Shown one piece after another: positions 21,562 to 32,655 of a stretch of 64,000 bases of DNA. A program made the translations under genes and the position numbers. This DNA is from CAVRUD01 sp963849635. GTDB taxonomy: Bacteria; Chloroflexota; Chloroflexia; Thermomicrobiales; UBA6265. The notes beneath the pieces are model-generated. The model saw only the letters and a list, made by a program, of their open reading frames with translations. It was not told the DNA's origin and did no database searches. The stretch is taken from contig CAWKIA010000025.1 of assembly GCA_963849635.1 (NCBI GenBank), forward strand, positions 1-64,000. Direction: 5' to 3'. Within the stretch, counting starts at the first letter, position 1. Each line of letters begins with the position of its first letter.

Positions 21562-23276
21562 GCATCCTCCCCACAACGAACGCATCCGCACTTTCTTCTC
21601 TGCATCTCACGCCGGAAGAGCATTCAATGGTCGCCGGCGACGAGGGCGAGGCGGTCCAGATCGCCATGCGCATCCTCGCTCGGGTTGCCCCGCTCTATGG
21701 TGCGACATCGCTTCTCCCAATCACCAAGGCACATATCGATGGCTGTATCTACGAGGGTGAGGCGGGACTGGAATTCGCGGAACGCCTTGCTCGGTCCGGG
21801 GCTAAGGTCCGGGTTCCCACATCCTTGAACGTCATCTCCCTGGACCGGCAATCCTGGCAATCACATGGCCTCGACCCTGAATATGCGGCAAAGGCGCGCC
21901 GCCTTGGTCAGGCCTACCTTGACATGGGCGCCATACCCTCGTTCACCTGTGCCCCATACCAGACGGAGATGGCGCCGTCATTCGGCGAGCAGATCGCCTG
22001 GTCGGAATCCAACGCGGTCGCGTACGCCAATTCGGTCATCGGCGCCCGCACGAATCGGTACGGCGACTACCTCGACGCCTGCTGCGCGATTACTGGACGC
22101 GCGCCAGCAGCAGGACTCCACCTCGACGAACATCGCATTGGGCAAGTGCTGGTCCGACTGAGAGGCATCACACGGGAATTGCAGGAGCGGGACGACTTCT
22201 ATCCGGTTCTGGGCTATCTGCTCGGGACATCGATCACGAATGGGATTCCCGTGGTCGAAGGACTTGAAGTGCGTCCGACCGAAGATCAACTCAAGGCTCT
22301 TGCCGCCGCCGCCGCCAGCTCTGGCGCCATCGCGCTCTTCCATCTGGTCGGCATCACACCCGAGGCGACAACAACTGCCGAGGCATTTGGCGGACAGCGA
22401 GCGAGTCGAACGATCGAAGTCACCCTGGACGACCTACGGGCGGCGCGAAGTTCGCTGTCCACGGCGAACACTGCCGGTCCTGTCGATGTCATCGCATTCG
22501 GGAGTCCGCACTGTAGCGTCGCCGAATGCCGCCATCTGGCGGCCCTCATGGGGGGCCGGCGGAAGGCGGATGGCGTAGAAGTCTTCATCACCACCAGCCG
22601 AGCCGTGAAAGCGATTCTGGAGCGCTCAGGCGACCTTGAGAGGCTCACTACCTTTGGCGCGACCGTGACGGCAGACACCTGTATCGTCGTCGCACCGCTT
22701 GTCCGCCGGGACGCGAAGGTGCTGATGACGAACTCGGCCAAGTACGCTCATTACGGTCCGGGCATCATCGGCGTCGAAGCAATCTTCGCGACGACTGAGT
22801 CGTGCGTGGATTCGGCGGTCGCCGGAATGGTGCGTGGTGGACGACGGACCGTGGACACAATGACCGAGATCATTCAGGGTCGACCACTTGTTGCCGGCTC
22901 AGCATCCGGGCAGGCGTTGACGACCGGTGAACCGATCAGCCTTTGGGGGGGCCTTGATCCGGCAACCGGCACGGTGATCGATCGTCATCACTCTCTCGTC
23001 GGCCAGTGCCTCACCAGCCGGATCCTCGTGCTTCCTTGCGGACGAGGATCATGTTCGGCCAGCGGCGTGCTGCTGGAGGCGATCCGGAACGGAACGTCGC
23101 CCGCCGGTTTCGTCGTGTCCGAGATAGACCCAATCATCGGATTAGGGGCAATCCTCGGCGAAGAGCTATGCGGGCGAACCGTTCCGGTCGTTCTGGTCTC
23201 CGCGAAGGAGCGCGAAGGGATTCCAGACGGCCGTCTCGTCACCATCTCGGAGTCCGGGACTATTAGCTGGCAATGA
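21558..23276 (+). CDS. Aconitase X (AcnX), catalytic and swivel domains fused
   Basis: 572 residues. The first roughly 420 match the DUF521/aconitase-X catalytic domain (GDEGEAVQIAMRILARVAPL, YGATSLLPITKAHIDGCIYE, FTCAPYQTEMAPSFGEQIAW, AFGSPHCSVAEC, TVTADTCIVVAPL, NSAKYAHYGPG). The last roughly 140 match the DUF126 swivel domain (LVAGSASGQAL, LPCGRGSCSASGVLLEAIRN). Characterised AcnX enzymes are cis-3-hydroxy-L-proline dehydratase (bacteria) and phosphomevalonate dehydratase (archaea), both iron-sulfur dehydratases. The fused bacterial form points to the former. The start is coupled to the creatininase-family gene, and a strong terminator follows. Confidence 0.85.
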   Translation: MSILPTTNASALSSLHLTPEEHSMVAGDEGEAVQIAMRILARVAPLYGATSLLPITKAHIDGCIYEGEAGLEFAERLARSGAKVRVPTSLNVISLDRQSWQSHGLDPEYAAKARRLGQAYLDMGAIPSFTCAPYQTEMAPSFGEQIAWSESNAVAYANSVIGARTNRYGDYLDACCAITGRAPAAGLHLDEHRIGQVLVRLRGITRELQERDDFYPVLGYLLGTSITNGIPVVEGLEVRPTEDQLKALAAAAASSGAIALFHLVGITPEATTTAEAFGGQRASRTIEVTLDDLRAARSSLSTANTAGPVDVIAFGSPHCSVAECRHLAALMGGRRKADGVEVFITTSRAVKAILERSGDLERLTTFGATVTADTCIVVAPLVRRDAKVLMTNSAKYAHYGPGIIGVEAIFATTESCVDSAVAGMVRGGRRTVDTMTEIIQGRPLVAGSASGQALTTGEPISLWGGLDPATGTVIDRHHSLVGQCLTSRILVLPCGRGSCSASGVLLEAIRNGTSPAGFVVSEIDPIIGLGAILGEELCGRTVPVVLVSAKEREGIPDGRLVTISESGTISWQ

Positions 23277-23290
23277 CATGTGAGGCAAAC

Positions 23291-23330
23291 AACACAGGGC
23301 CGCCGAGCCTGTGCTCGGCGGCCCTGTGTT
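23291..23330. terminator. Bidirectional terminator between acnX and metK
   Basis: A 17-base stem (23291-23307 with 23314-23330) with a six-base loop, made of AACACAGGGCCGCCGAG and its complement. It lies between the ends of two convergent operons: creatininase-acnX from the left, ahcY-metK from the right. TT follows on the plus side and on the minus side. Confidence 0.85.
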
Positions 23331-23339
23331 CGCTTCGAA

Positions 23340-24587
<1,248 letters not shown>

Positions 24588-24606
24588 GATGTTCCTCCGA
24601 GACTTG

Positions 24607-24705
24607 AGTCGAGAGATAGGATTCAAGTTCCAAGTTCCGAGTTCCAAGTGACGTGTGTCGTGAGCCATTCTTCGTCTTGGAACTTGGAACTTGAATCTTT
24701 CGACT
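24607..24705. repeat. Long inverted repeat between ahcY and metK
   Basis: Arms 24620-24638 and 24679-24697 are perfectly complementary over 19 bases, built from a repeated GTTCCAA unit. A further six-base pair flanks them (24607-24612 with 24700-24705). The loop of about 40 bases contains another GAGTTCCAAG. In the ahcY-metK transcript this would form a large stem just before the metK ribosome site. It may be a processing or attenuation site, or an extragenic palindromic repeat. It does not match a SAM riboswitch pattern I know. Confidence 0.75.
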
Positions 24706-24707
24706 TG

Positions 24708-25988
24708 CTAGGTTCCCGACTCCCAAGAATTCAGGTAGTGCTCCTGCTCGGGAGTGAGGACGTCGATCTCGATGCGCATCGCCTGCAGCTTCAGGCGGGC
24801 GATCTCCTTGTCGATTTCCTCGGGCACCTTGTAGACACCCGGGCCAAGATTGCGGCCTTCCTTGACGATGTAGCCGGCGGCCAGCGCCTGATTGGCGAAG
24901 CTCATGTCCATCACGCTCGCTGGATGACCCTCGGCGGCGGCCAGGTTGATGAGCCGGCCCTCGCCCAGGACGATGATCGCCTTATCCTGCGCGATTCGGA
25001 ACTCCTCGACCATCGGGCGCAGGGTGCGGCGGCCTTCACCGCTCATCTCCTCCAGCGCCTTGATGTTGATCTCGGAGTTGAAGTGGCCGGAGTTGGCGAC
25101 GATCGCGCCATCCTTCATCGACTGAAGGTCTTCCTTGTCGATGACATTGATGTTCCCAGTGGCGGTGACGAACAGGTCGCCCAGAGTGGCTGCCCGGTTC
25201 ATTGTGGTCACCGCGAAGCCGTCCATGGCCGCCTCAAGCGCCCGGACCGGATCGATTTCAGTCACGACCACCCGGGCGCCCATGCCGCGGAGGCGACTGG
25301 CAATGCCCTTGCCACACCATCCATACCCAGCGACAACGACAATTTTGCCGGCCAGCAGGATGTTGGTGGCGCGGAGGATACCGTCGATGGTCGACTGGCC
25401 GGTGCCATAGCGGTTATCAAAGAAGTGCTTGGTGTCGGCGTCGTTGACGGCAATGATTGGGAACCGGAGCACGCCATCCTTGTGCATCGCCTGGTCGCGG
25501 ATGACGCCGGTGGTCGTCTCTTCCGTCCCGCCGATAATATCGGCGAGCAGTTCGGTCCGGTCCCGGTGGAGCATTGTGACGATGTCGGCGCCGTCGTCGA
25601 TCACGACCTGCGGTTTGTGGTCAAGCGCCGCATTAAGGTGGCGGTAGTAGGTCTCGTTGTCCTCACCCTTGATCGCAAAGACCGGGATGCCGTCTTCGAC
25701 CAGCGCCGCCGCTACGTCATCCTGGGTCGAGAGCGGGTTTGAGGCGCATAGCACCGCGTCGGCGCCGCCAGCCTTCAAGGCCAGAGCCAGGTTGGCGGTC
25801 TCGGTGGTGATATGGGCACAGGCGAGCACCCGAATTCCGGCCAGTGGCCGCTCCGCCGCGAAGCTCTCGCGGATCTGGCGAAGCACCGGCATCTCGCGAG
25901 CCGCCCATTCGATCCGACGACGGCCTTCGGGGGCGAGCGAGGGGTCCTTGATGTCGAAATTCCGGGATTTTGGTGCAGTCGTAGCCAA
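24708..25988 (-). CDS. ahcY: Adenosylhomocysteinase
   Basis: Hydrolyses S-adenosylhomocysteine to homocysteine and adenosine with bound NAD, removing the by-product that inhibits methyltransferases. The 426-residue protein is intact. It shows VLACAHITTETANLALALKA near 54-73, the NAD-binding VVVAGYGWCGKGIASRLRGM near 220-240, FVTATGNINVIDKEDLQSMK, and the C-terminal VMDMSFANQALAAGYIVKEG. It sits between the PfkB-type kinase and metK, all on the minus strand. Together they form a compact methyl cycle. Confidence 0.97.
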   Translation of the reverse strand: MATTAPKSRNFDIKDPSLAPEGRRRIEWAAREMPVLRQIRESFAAERPLAGIRVLACAHITTETANLALALKAGGADAVLCASNPLSTQDDVAAALVEDGIPVFAIKGEDNETYYRHLNAALDHKPQVVIDDGADIVTMLHRDRTELLADIIGGTEETTTGVIRDQAMHKDGVLRFPIIAVNDADTKHFFDNRYGTGQSTIDGILRATNILLAGKIVVVAGYGWCGKGIASRLRGMGARVVVTEIDPVRALEAAMDGFAVTTMNRAATLGDLFVTATGNINVIDKEDLQSMKDGAIVANSGHFNSEINIKALEEMSGEGRRTLRPMVEEFRIAQDKAIIVLGEGRLINLAAAEGHPASVMDMSFANQALAAGYIVKEGRNLGPGVYKVPEEIDKEIARLKLQAMRIEIDVLTPEQEHYLNSWESGT

Positions 25989-26126
25989 AGTTGGTTCCTT
26001 CCTCAGTCCGCCCGGCGCCGCGCACCGCGCAACGTGGGCGTTATGATCCTGATGGATTGTCCTGCCGATCGGTCTGTCCGCTCCGAATTGGTGGCGGCTG
26101 GCGCCCTGCGCGTCACGCCCGATGCT

Positions 26127-27163
26127 CTAATCCACGGCTGTCATCGCCGAGGCGCTCGCCGGCGAGCGCAACTGGTCGGGCGTCAGAGCGCCCGCGTAGT
26201 CCGGGAATTCGCGGTCGAAGCGCGCCGTGAATTCCTCGGCGGAGTAGCTGTGTTCCTGCGGACCCTGCTGCTCGATCACGTAGGTGGCTGCAAGCGCGGC
26301 CATCCGACCGACGACTGGCAACTCAGCGTTGAGCAGCAGCCCCTTGATGAGTCCAGCTCGGTAGGCGTCGCCTCCGCCGGTCGGATCGACAAGGGCAATC
26401 ACCGGCGCGACAGGGATCGAGATGACCTTCCCCTCATAGCGCAACTCGGAGCCCTTCTCAGCAAAGGTCACCGCGACGAACGGAACTTTCTCGGTGAGCT
26501 GATCGACCGTCATCTCCGTTTCTTGGCGATCATCGCAAGTTCGTAGTCGTTACCGACAAACGCCCAGGCGCGGCTGATGCCGTCGAGCAGATCCTCGGCC
26601 GAGAGCGTAACGATCTGCTGGGAAGGGTCGTAGATCAGGCGCGCGCCGCTGGCTTGGATCTCGGCCGCGTGCCTGCGCATCCCGACCGGATCGGACGCAC
26701 CGACGAGACCATACTCGGCAGCCTGCGCCAACGCGGAGACGTCGAACTCGCGAACATGGCTCAGGGCGCCGGGGTAGAAGGCGACGATCTGGTTGCCGGC
26801 GAGATCGGCGTTCATGAAGCACGAGGCGGTGAACTCGTTTTCGATGTCGAGGACCGCGCGGGTATCAATACCGAGGTTGTCGAAGACCGCTCGGTAAGGC
26901 GCAAAGTCGATTCCAGCCGCACCGACCAGAGCCGGCCGTTCGCCCAGGAGCGCCAGATTGTAGGCGATGTTTCCACCGACCCCGCCCCGGCGGCGGACGA
27001 GCGAATCGACCAGGAAGCTGACCGACAGAACGTGCGTCTTGTCCGGAATGATGTGGTCGTTGAACGATCCCGGGAAGGTCATGATGTAGTCATACGCAAG
27101 CGACGCGCTCACGACGACCCTTGACTCCGCTGCGCCATTCATTGGCAGTTGCGTTCCCCCCAT
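26127..27163 (-). CDS. PfkB-family kinase, possibly adenosine kinase, frame broken
   Basis: Ribokinase-type kinase. Starts at ATG 27163 (AAGGAC upstream). The first part has RVVVSASLAYDYIMTFPGSF, the substrate-site GG pair in RRRGGVGGNIAYNLALLGER, and YDPSQQIVTLSAEDL. A one-base shift at the A run near 26513 (AAGAAACGG) breaks it. It resumes with FVAVTFAEKGSELRYEG and the catalytic anion-hole motif DPTGGGDAYRAGLIKGLLLN. Repaired length is about 345 residues. Substrate is inferred: next to ahcY, removal of adenosine by phosphorylation is the most natural job, and adenosine kinases of this subgroup look like this. Confidence 0.85.
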
Positions 27164-27289
27164 CGACCGTCCTTACTTCGTGATTGTTCGAACACGCACA
27201 ACAAACCGCCGTTCGACTCGATGCGAACGGCGTACCGTCAGTAGTTGACAGTTGAGCATATCACGCGTACCCGCCTGAGACGACCGATC

Positions 27290-28940
27290 CTAGCCCGTGT
27301 TGACCGCCCCAAGACCCGAAAGTACCGCCGATTCTGGGACATCCGAGCGCAATTCCACCCCACCACCTTCAAGCGGCAGGACCCAGCGTAGCGTTCCGCC
27401 CGATTTCTTTTTGTCGCTCTGGATCAACTGCATGACACGCTCGCCGTCGATGGCGGCTGATGTCGGCAGTTCGAATCGTTCGATCAGCGAGGCGATCCGA
27501 CCAACGGTGTCCTGGCTACATGTCCCCATCAACCGGCCGATCTCAGATGCGGCCACCATGCCCACGGAAATCGCTTCGCCATGGAGCAACCGATAGCCGG
27601 CCGCCTCGATTGCATGGCCGAGTGTGTGCCCGAAATTGAGGAGAGAGCGTACCCCTGCCTCCCGCTCGTCCGCGGCGACTACCGCGGCTTTAAGGGCGAC
27701 GTTCCGGCGGATCGCGTACGTGATCGCCGGCTCCTGGAGCCGGGCAAGGCGCTCCTGGTTCCGATCGAGAAATGCCAGCAGGTCACCCCGCTCCCCATCT
27801 GGTGTCGACGGCTGGATGACGGCGTGCTTGACGATCTCGCCCCAGCCAGAGCGCAGTTCGCGCGGCGGCAGCGTCCGCAGGAGCACCGGATCGATCACGA
27901 CCAGCGGCGGCTGGTAAAACGCCCCGATCAGATTCTTACCTGTGGCGTGGTTGATACCCGTCTTGCCCCCGACACTACTATCGACCATCGCCAGCAGCGT
28001 GGTCGGCACCTGGATCAGGGGCACACCGCGGAGGCACGTCGCCGCGACAAACCCCGCCAGATCACCAACGACGCCTCCGCCCAATGCGACGACGATGTCG
28101 CCGCGCTCAATCCCGCCCCGCAAGAGCCAATCGAGCAATTCGCCCGTCATCGCCAGTGACTTGCTGCCCTCACCAGCAGGAACGGTGTACCGGTCAACCT
28201 GGAATCCGGCCGCTGTCAGAACACACTTGACCGTCTCGCCATGTGCTGGCCCGACGTGCTCGTCCGTGACGATCCAGACACGACGTGCCTTGGGCCACCG
28301 CGCTTTAGCCAGTTCACCCAGGTCATGAACCGCCCCTGGGCGGATATGGATCCCAGAGCTTCCGGACGGAGCGTCGAGTATTATGTCTGGACGTTCCTTC
28401 ACCGTTGTAGTAATCAGTCCAGCAATCTCTGCGGCAATCTCCTCCGCGGGCGCCGTATCTACGATGATGGAGATGGCCGCCCGATCGTAGATCTCCTGGC
28501 GAGTCGACTTGAGTTTCTCCAACCGCCCGAGCGGGTCCGAGCCCGTCAGTAGTGGGCGGATACTCGCGGTGCCCTCGCTCGCCTGTTGCTCCTGGAGCCG
28601 GGTGATGGCAACCGCTCGGCGACACTTCGAGGGCGACCACCAAGGTGTCGGGGTCTCCCAGCAGATCGGAATCCCACACGCGCGGATCGACCACCGCGCC
28701 GCCACCCGTCGCGACGACGATCTCGGAACGAGCGAGCGCGCCTTCGAGCAGTTCCCGCTCGACCGCCCGAAACGCCGCCTCGCCGTGCTCGCGAAAGATG
28801 TCGGCGATTGGCTGACCGAACCGCCCGGCGATACCGTCATCGGTGTCGGCCACGCTCCATCCCAGGCGCGTGCCGAGCGCTCGCGCCACCGTCGATTTAC
28901 CCGCGCCGCTGAGCCCGATGAGTACGATTCGTTGCGTCAC
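27290..28940 (-). CDS. aroKB: Fused shikimate kinase / 3-dehydroquinate synthase, frame broken at the junction side
   Basis: Two shikimate-pathway enzymes in one chain. The N-terminal kinase (AroK, about 165 residues) starts MTQRIVLIGLSGAGKSTVAR, with the P-loop GLSGAGKST and VVATGGGAVVDPRVW. A one-base shift near 28610 interrupts its C-terminal part, which continues AITRLQEQQASEGTASIRPL. The synthase (AroB, about 360 residues) carries VALGGGVVGDLAGFVAATCL, VPTTLLAMVDSSVGGKTGIN, GWGEIVKHAVI and the metal-binding LLNFGHTLGHAIEAAGY plus LHGEAISVGMV. Total about 549 residues. Such fusions are known in some bacteria. The start is 160 bases from the divergent response regulator. Confidence 0.92.
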
Positions 28941-29102
28941 CGTCGCACGTCCTTCGCAGTGACTCTGACAGGGTAAGTTGAATCGGAGCAGTATAGAGTA
29001 GCCCCAATCGGCGAAGATATGGGATTCTTTGTGATGACATTCCCAGTTGACAAGATCGAAACGGGACCGACCGACCCGGTTGCCCCAAGAGGATCGAACC
29101 GC

Positions 29103-30485
29103 ATGCCACGTATTTTGGTCGCCGATGATGACACCGCCATCCGCGGCATGCTTCGCGAGTTTCTCGAGGACGAGGGCTACGACGTAACCGAAGCGGACAA
29201 CGGCACGGCGGTCATCGACACTCTCGCCGCGGATGGGACCGACAAGCCAGAACTCGTGATCATGGATGTCGTCATGCCGGACAAGGATGGCCTGCAGGTC
29301 CTCCGCGAGATCGGCGCCTCCGCTCCAGTCCGAGATTCGAAGCTACTACCCGTCTTAGTGATGACCGCCTACGGCGGCTCAAACGTCGCTATCGAGGCGA
29401 TCCAGCTCGGCGCCTACGACTACATCACCAAGCCGTTCGATCTTGACCACGTCCTGATCGCCGTGCAGCGGTTCTTTGAGCGCCAGGACCTCGATAAGCA
29501 GGTGATCGAACTCTCAACTCGCCTGGGATCGCGTGATCCAAACGAGGTGATGATCGGCAACAGCGCCGCCATGCAGGAGGTCTACAAGACCATCGGCCGG
29601 GTGGCGCGGTCGGACGCGACTGTCCTGATCTCAGGGGAAACCGGCACCGGCAAGGAGCTCGTCGCCACGATCCTGCATCGCAGCTCGAGCTACTCCCGCG
29701 GACCATTGGTCAAGGTGAACTGCGCCGCTCTGCCCGAAACACTGCTGGAGAGTGAGCTTTTCGGCCACGAGAAGGGATCGTTCACCGGCGCCCTGGCCCA
29801 GCGCAAAGGCCGGTTCGAGATGGCCAACAAGGGCACGATCTTCCTCGACGAGGTCGGGGAGATGACCCTCTCGACCCAGAAGAAGTTGCTCCGGGTGTTG
29901 CAGGAGCGCGAGTTCGAACGCGTCGGTGGCTCGGTCTCGGTCAAGGTCGATGTGCGGATCATCTCCGCCACGAACAAGATTCTTCCGCTCGAGATCACCG
30001 AAAGCCGCTTCCGGGAAGACCTGTACTACCGGCTCAACGTCATCTCGATCTTCCTGCCACCCCTGCGGGACCGCCGTGATGACATTCCCCTGTTGGTCGA
30101 GCATTTCCTCGACAAGCACCGCTACCAGCCCAACTTGGGGCCGGCCCGGATCAGCCAGGGCGCGATGTCCCGTTTGATCGATTACGACTGGCCGGGCAAT
30201 GTGCGCGAGCTAGAGAACATGATCGAGCGTTCCACCGTGCTCAGCCAGGGCGGAGTCATCACCGAAGAGCACATCATCTTCTCAGGGGCGGACAACCGGC
30301 GCTTCGTCGATATCGCCCAGCAGGTCCGCAAAGGCACCCGCCTCAGCGAACTGCTCGCGGATGTCGAGAAACTGGCCCTCACCGAAGCCCTCAATCAGGC
30401 CGAAGGCGACAGGGTCGCGGCGGCGTCGCTGCTCGGCATTCCGATCAACGACCTCCAGGATCGGCTCGGCCAGTTCGGACTGTAG
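29103..30485 (+). CDS. NtrC-family response regulator with AAA+ domain
   Basis: 460 residues from ATG 29103 (AGAGGA upstream; longer starts at 29019 and 29034 are possible). Receiver domain 1-120 with acidic pair ADDD and the phospho-acceptor D55 in LVIMDVVMPDKDG. AAA+ domain about 145-385 with Walker A SGETGTGKE (178-185), ESELFGHEKGSFTGA (225-230 is the sigma54-contact loop, reading GSFTGA instead of GAFTGA), GTIFLDEVGEMTLSTQKKLL and DWPGNVRELENMIERS. The C-terminal helix region is short and a weak Fis-type HTH (GDRVAAASLLGIPINDLQDR). No sensor kinase is adjacent. It would activate sigma54 promoters if the organism has RpoN. Confidence 0.9.
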   Translation: MPRILVADDDTAIRGMLREFLEDEGYDVTEADNGTAVIDTLAADGTDKPELVIMDVVMPDKDGLQVLREIGASAPVRDSKLLPVLVMTAYGGSNVAIEAIQLGAYDYITKPFDLDHVLIAVQRFFERQDLDKQVIELSTRLGSRDPNEVMIGNSAAMQEVYKTIGRVARSDATVLISGETGTGKELVATILHRSSSYSRGPLVKVNCAALPETLLESELFGHEKGSFTGALAQRKGRFEMANKGTIFLDEVGEMTLSTQKKLLRVLQEREFERVGGSVSVKVDVRIISATNKILPLEITESRFREDLYYRLNVISIFLPPLRDRRDDIPLLVEHFLDKHRYQPNLGPARISQGAMSRLIDYDWPGNVRELENMIERSTVLSQGGVITEEHIIFSGADNRRFVDIAQQVRKGTRLSELLADVEKLALTEALNQAEGDRVAAASLLGIPINDLQDRLGQFGL

Positions 30486-30521
30486 AACACTGGCAATGCG
30501 ATGACATGACGTCCGAATGAC

Positions 30522-31469
30522 CTACGCGGCAGTCGAGTCGTCCTTGTGGTCATGACTCCGCTTCGGCAGGGGCAGTTTGGCGACCGCCTCCGCCGCGTCG
30601 CGATAGAACCCGCGGACATCTATCGTGCTGGGCTTCTCGCCCACCCGGAAATAGAACTCTGCCGCCCGCCCAGCAACGACCGTGCCGGAATAGGCGATTG
30701 CAACCTTCGGGACCGTCCCGGCCGCGAAGGGCAGGAACGCAGCCATTTCCCGGGCAATCGTGCGCCAGAAGAACCCGGCACCGACGACAGGAGCAATTTC
30801 GCGCAGGATCTTGGGATAGGACGACAGATCTTGGCGATAGATTGCCGCGATCTTCAAGACGAGCATGACCTGGTTTTTGGTAAGGACGAGAAAATCAGCC
30901 CCGGCGGCTGCCAGTCCGCCGACAAGTGGGATGACCGCCGGGATGTTGGAGACGAAGGCGAATTCGGCGTTCGCTCGGGCAGACTCGTCGATGACCGCTT
31001 TGACAGCGACGTGGCGGAACGCCGGGTAGAACCGGCCGAATGCAGGAGCCCGATCGGGAAGCCGTCGCACAATGGCCGACCGAACCGATTCGAGCTCCGC
31101 GGCGTCGGTTGGGCTGGAACCCTTATATGTGAAGATCCGCGAAGGTCCCTCGCGTCGCGCCTGCCGCTTGAGCTCTTCAGCTCGTCCCGTGCCGTTTGGG
31201 TCAATGACGACCACGGCATCGTAGCTTTCAAGCAACTCAACCTTTGCGAACAACGATGCGACCCTGGGCTGGCGATGTGCATCTGGGCCGACGAGCTCGC
31301 CCGCCAACGCCCGCGCGGCTTCCTCGTCAGGTGCGATCACCAGGATTACCGGCTCCCGTTCGGCCTCCTCGCGCAGTTCGGAGATGCTGACCTCACGGAG
31401 CACACTGATCGTGTTTCGCACCGTCCCGATTGCGCCGAATCCGCGAGGTGCGGCACCAGTATCTGGCAT
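30522..31469 (-). CDS. DUF697-like membrane-associated protein
   Basis: 315 residues from ATG 31469 (GGAGGG upstream). The first half contains a Rossmann-like stretch without a P-loop (YDAVVVIDPNGTGRAEELKR). The second half has two adjacent hydrophobic stretches (FVSNIPAVIPLVGGLAAAGA, LVLTKNQVMLVLKIAAIY) and a later one (EMAAFLPFAAGTVPKVAIAY). This pattern is that of DUF697/YcjF-type regions, which elsewhere are attached to GTPases. Here no GTPase motif is present. The role is unknown. It ends with a charged DHKDDSTAA tail. Confidence 0.65.
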   Translation of the reverse strand: MPDTGAAPRGFGAIGTVRNTISVLREVSISELREEAEREPVILVIAPDEEAARALAGELVGPDAHRQPRVASLFAKVELLESYDAVVVIDPNGTGRAEELKRQARREGPSRIFTYKGSSPTDAAELESVRSAIVRRLPDRAPAFGRFYPAFRHVAVKAVIDESARANAEFAFVSNIPAVIPLVGGLAAAGADFLVLTKNQVMLVLKIAAIYRQDLSSYPKILREIAPVVGAGFFWRTIAREMAAFLPFAAGTVPKVAIAYSGTVVAGRAAEFYFRVGEKPSTIDVRGFYRDAAEAVAKLPLPKRSHDHKDDSTAA

Positions 31470-31522
31470 GAGGTCCCTCCGTATCCGGATTTCGGGCCGG
31501 GCGCTGTCCAGGGAGTCTGGGA

Positions 31523-32492
31523 CTAGGCCTCGGCGGCCAACCGGGCCATCGCCTCGACGAGATCGCGCACCGCACCGGCCGACTTGTTCAGCGCGGCCGA
31601 CTCGTCCGCAGTAAGCGTGATCTCAAAGATCCGTTCCATGCCGCTAGCGCCAAGCTTGATCGGCACGCCAACAAAGGTATCAGTGATCCCGTACTCGCCC
31701 TGGAGGAGCACACTGGCGGGAAGCACGCGGCGCTTGTCGAGCAAGATGGCGTCGACCATCTCGACGACGGAGGTGCCCGGTGCGTAGTACGCCGAACCTG
31801 TCTTCAAGAGGCCGACGATCTCGGCGCCGCCGTTGGCGGTGCGCTCCTCGATCGCGGCAATCCTGTCCGCCGGAAGCAGTTCGGTGATCGGGATGCCCGC
31901 GACCGTCGAGTAGCGGGAGAGCGGCACCATCGTGTCGCCGTGGCCGCCGAGGACAAATCCTGTCACATCCTCAACCGAGACATCGAGTTCCTGGGCGATG
32001 AAGGTGCGGAAGCGGGCCGAATCGAGCACGCCGGCCATTCCGATCACGCGTTCGCGCGGAAATCCCGCCACATCGAAGGCGGCATGGCACATCGCGTCGA
32101 GTGGGTTGGAGACGACGACGATGATGGCGTCAGGCGACTGGGCGGCGGCGTCCTGGGTGACCTTGCGGACGATGCCCATGTTGGTGCGAAGCAGATCATC
32201 GCGGCTCATGCCCGGCTTGCGGGCGATGCCAGAGGTGATGACGATGACATCGGAACCTGCCGTCTCGTCGTAGCCGTTCGACGCCCGTCAGGTTGGAGTC
32301 ATAGCCGACGATCGGCCCGACCTGGAGGAGGTCCAGAGCCTTGCCCTGGGGCAACCCCTCGACGATATCCACCAGGACGATGTCGGCGTAGTCCCGAAGC
32401 GCAAGCATCTGCGCCACGGTGCCGCCGACCATTCCGGCCCCGATGACCGTGACCTTCGGCCGCGACCCCGCTCGTCCCCGCTTGCCTGCCAT
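31523..32492 (-). CDS. mdh: Malate dehydrogenase, frame broken
   Basis: NAD-dependent oxidation of malate to oxaloacetate in the TCA cycle. ATG 32492 follows AGAGGAG. The Rossmann motif is KVTVIGAGMVGGTVAQMLAL. One extra base near 32276 shifts the frame; correcting it gives GVNGYDETAGSDVIVITSGI and ARKPGMSRDDLLRTN, the substrate-arginine loop typical of malate rather than lactate dehydrogenases. The catalytic histidine is in VLGGHGDTMVPLSRYS. About 322 residues after repair, normal for the LDH-like malate dehydrogenases of many bacteria. Confidence 0.92.
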
Positions 32493-32655
32493 TCTCCGAC
32501 TCCTCTATCTCCACTGATATGGTCGACCGGTGAATCGCCGCATTCACGCTCATGGCCCGAGCGGCGCGGCATGATAGCATAGCCCCTCTGACCCCCTTGG
32601 TGGCGCGACAGGTCGTGATGAAACGCCGATTTGACGCGCCAATCACCGAGATTGA

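Noticed and set aside
24588..24707. SAM riboswitch upstream of metK
   Set aside because: The gap forms one long repeated-unit hairpin and I see no conserved SAM riboswitch core. It also lies inside a transcript rather than at its start.
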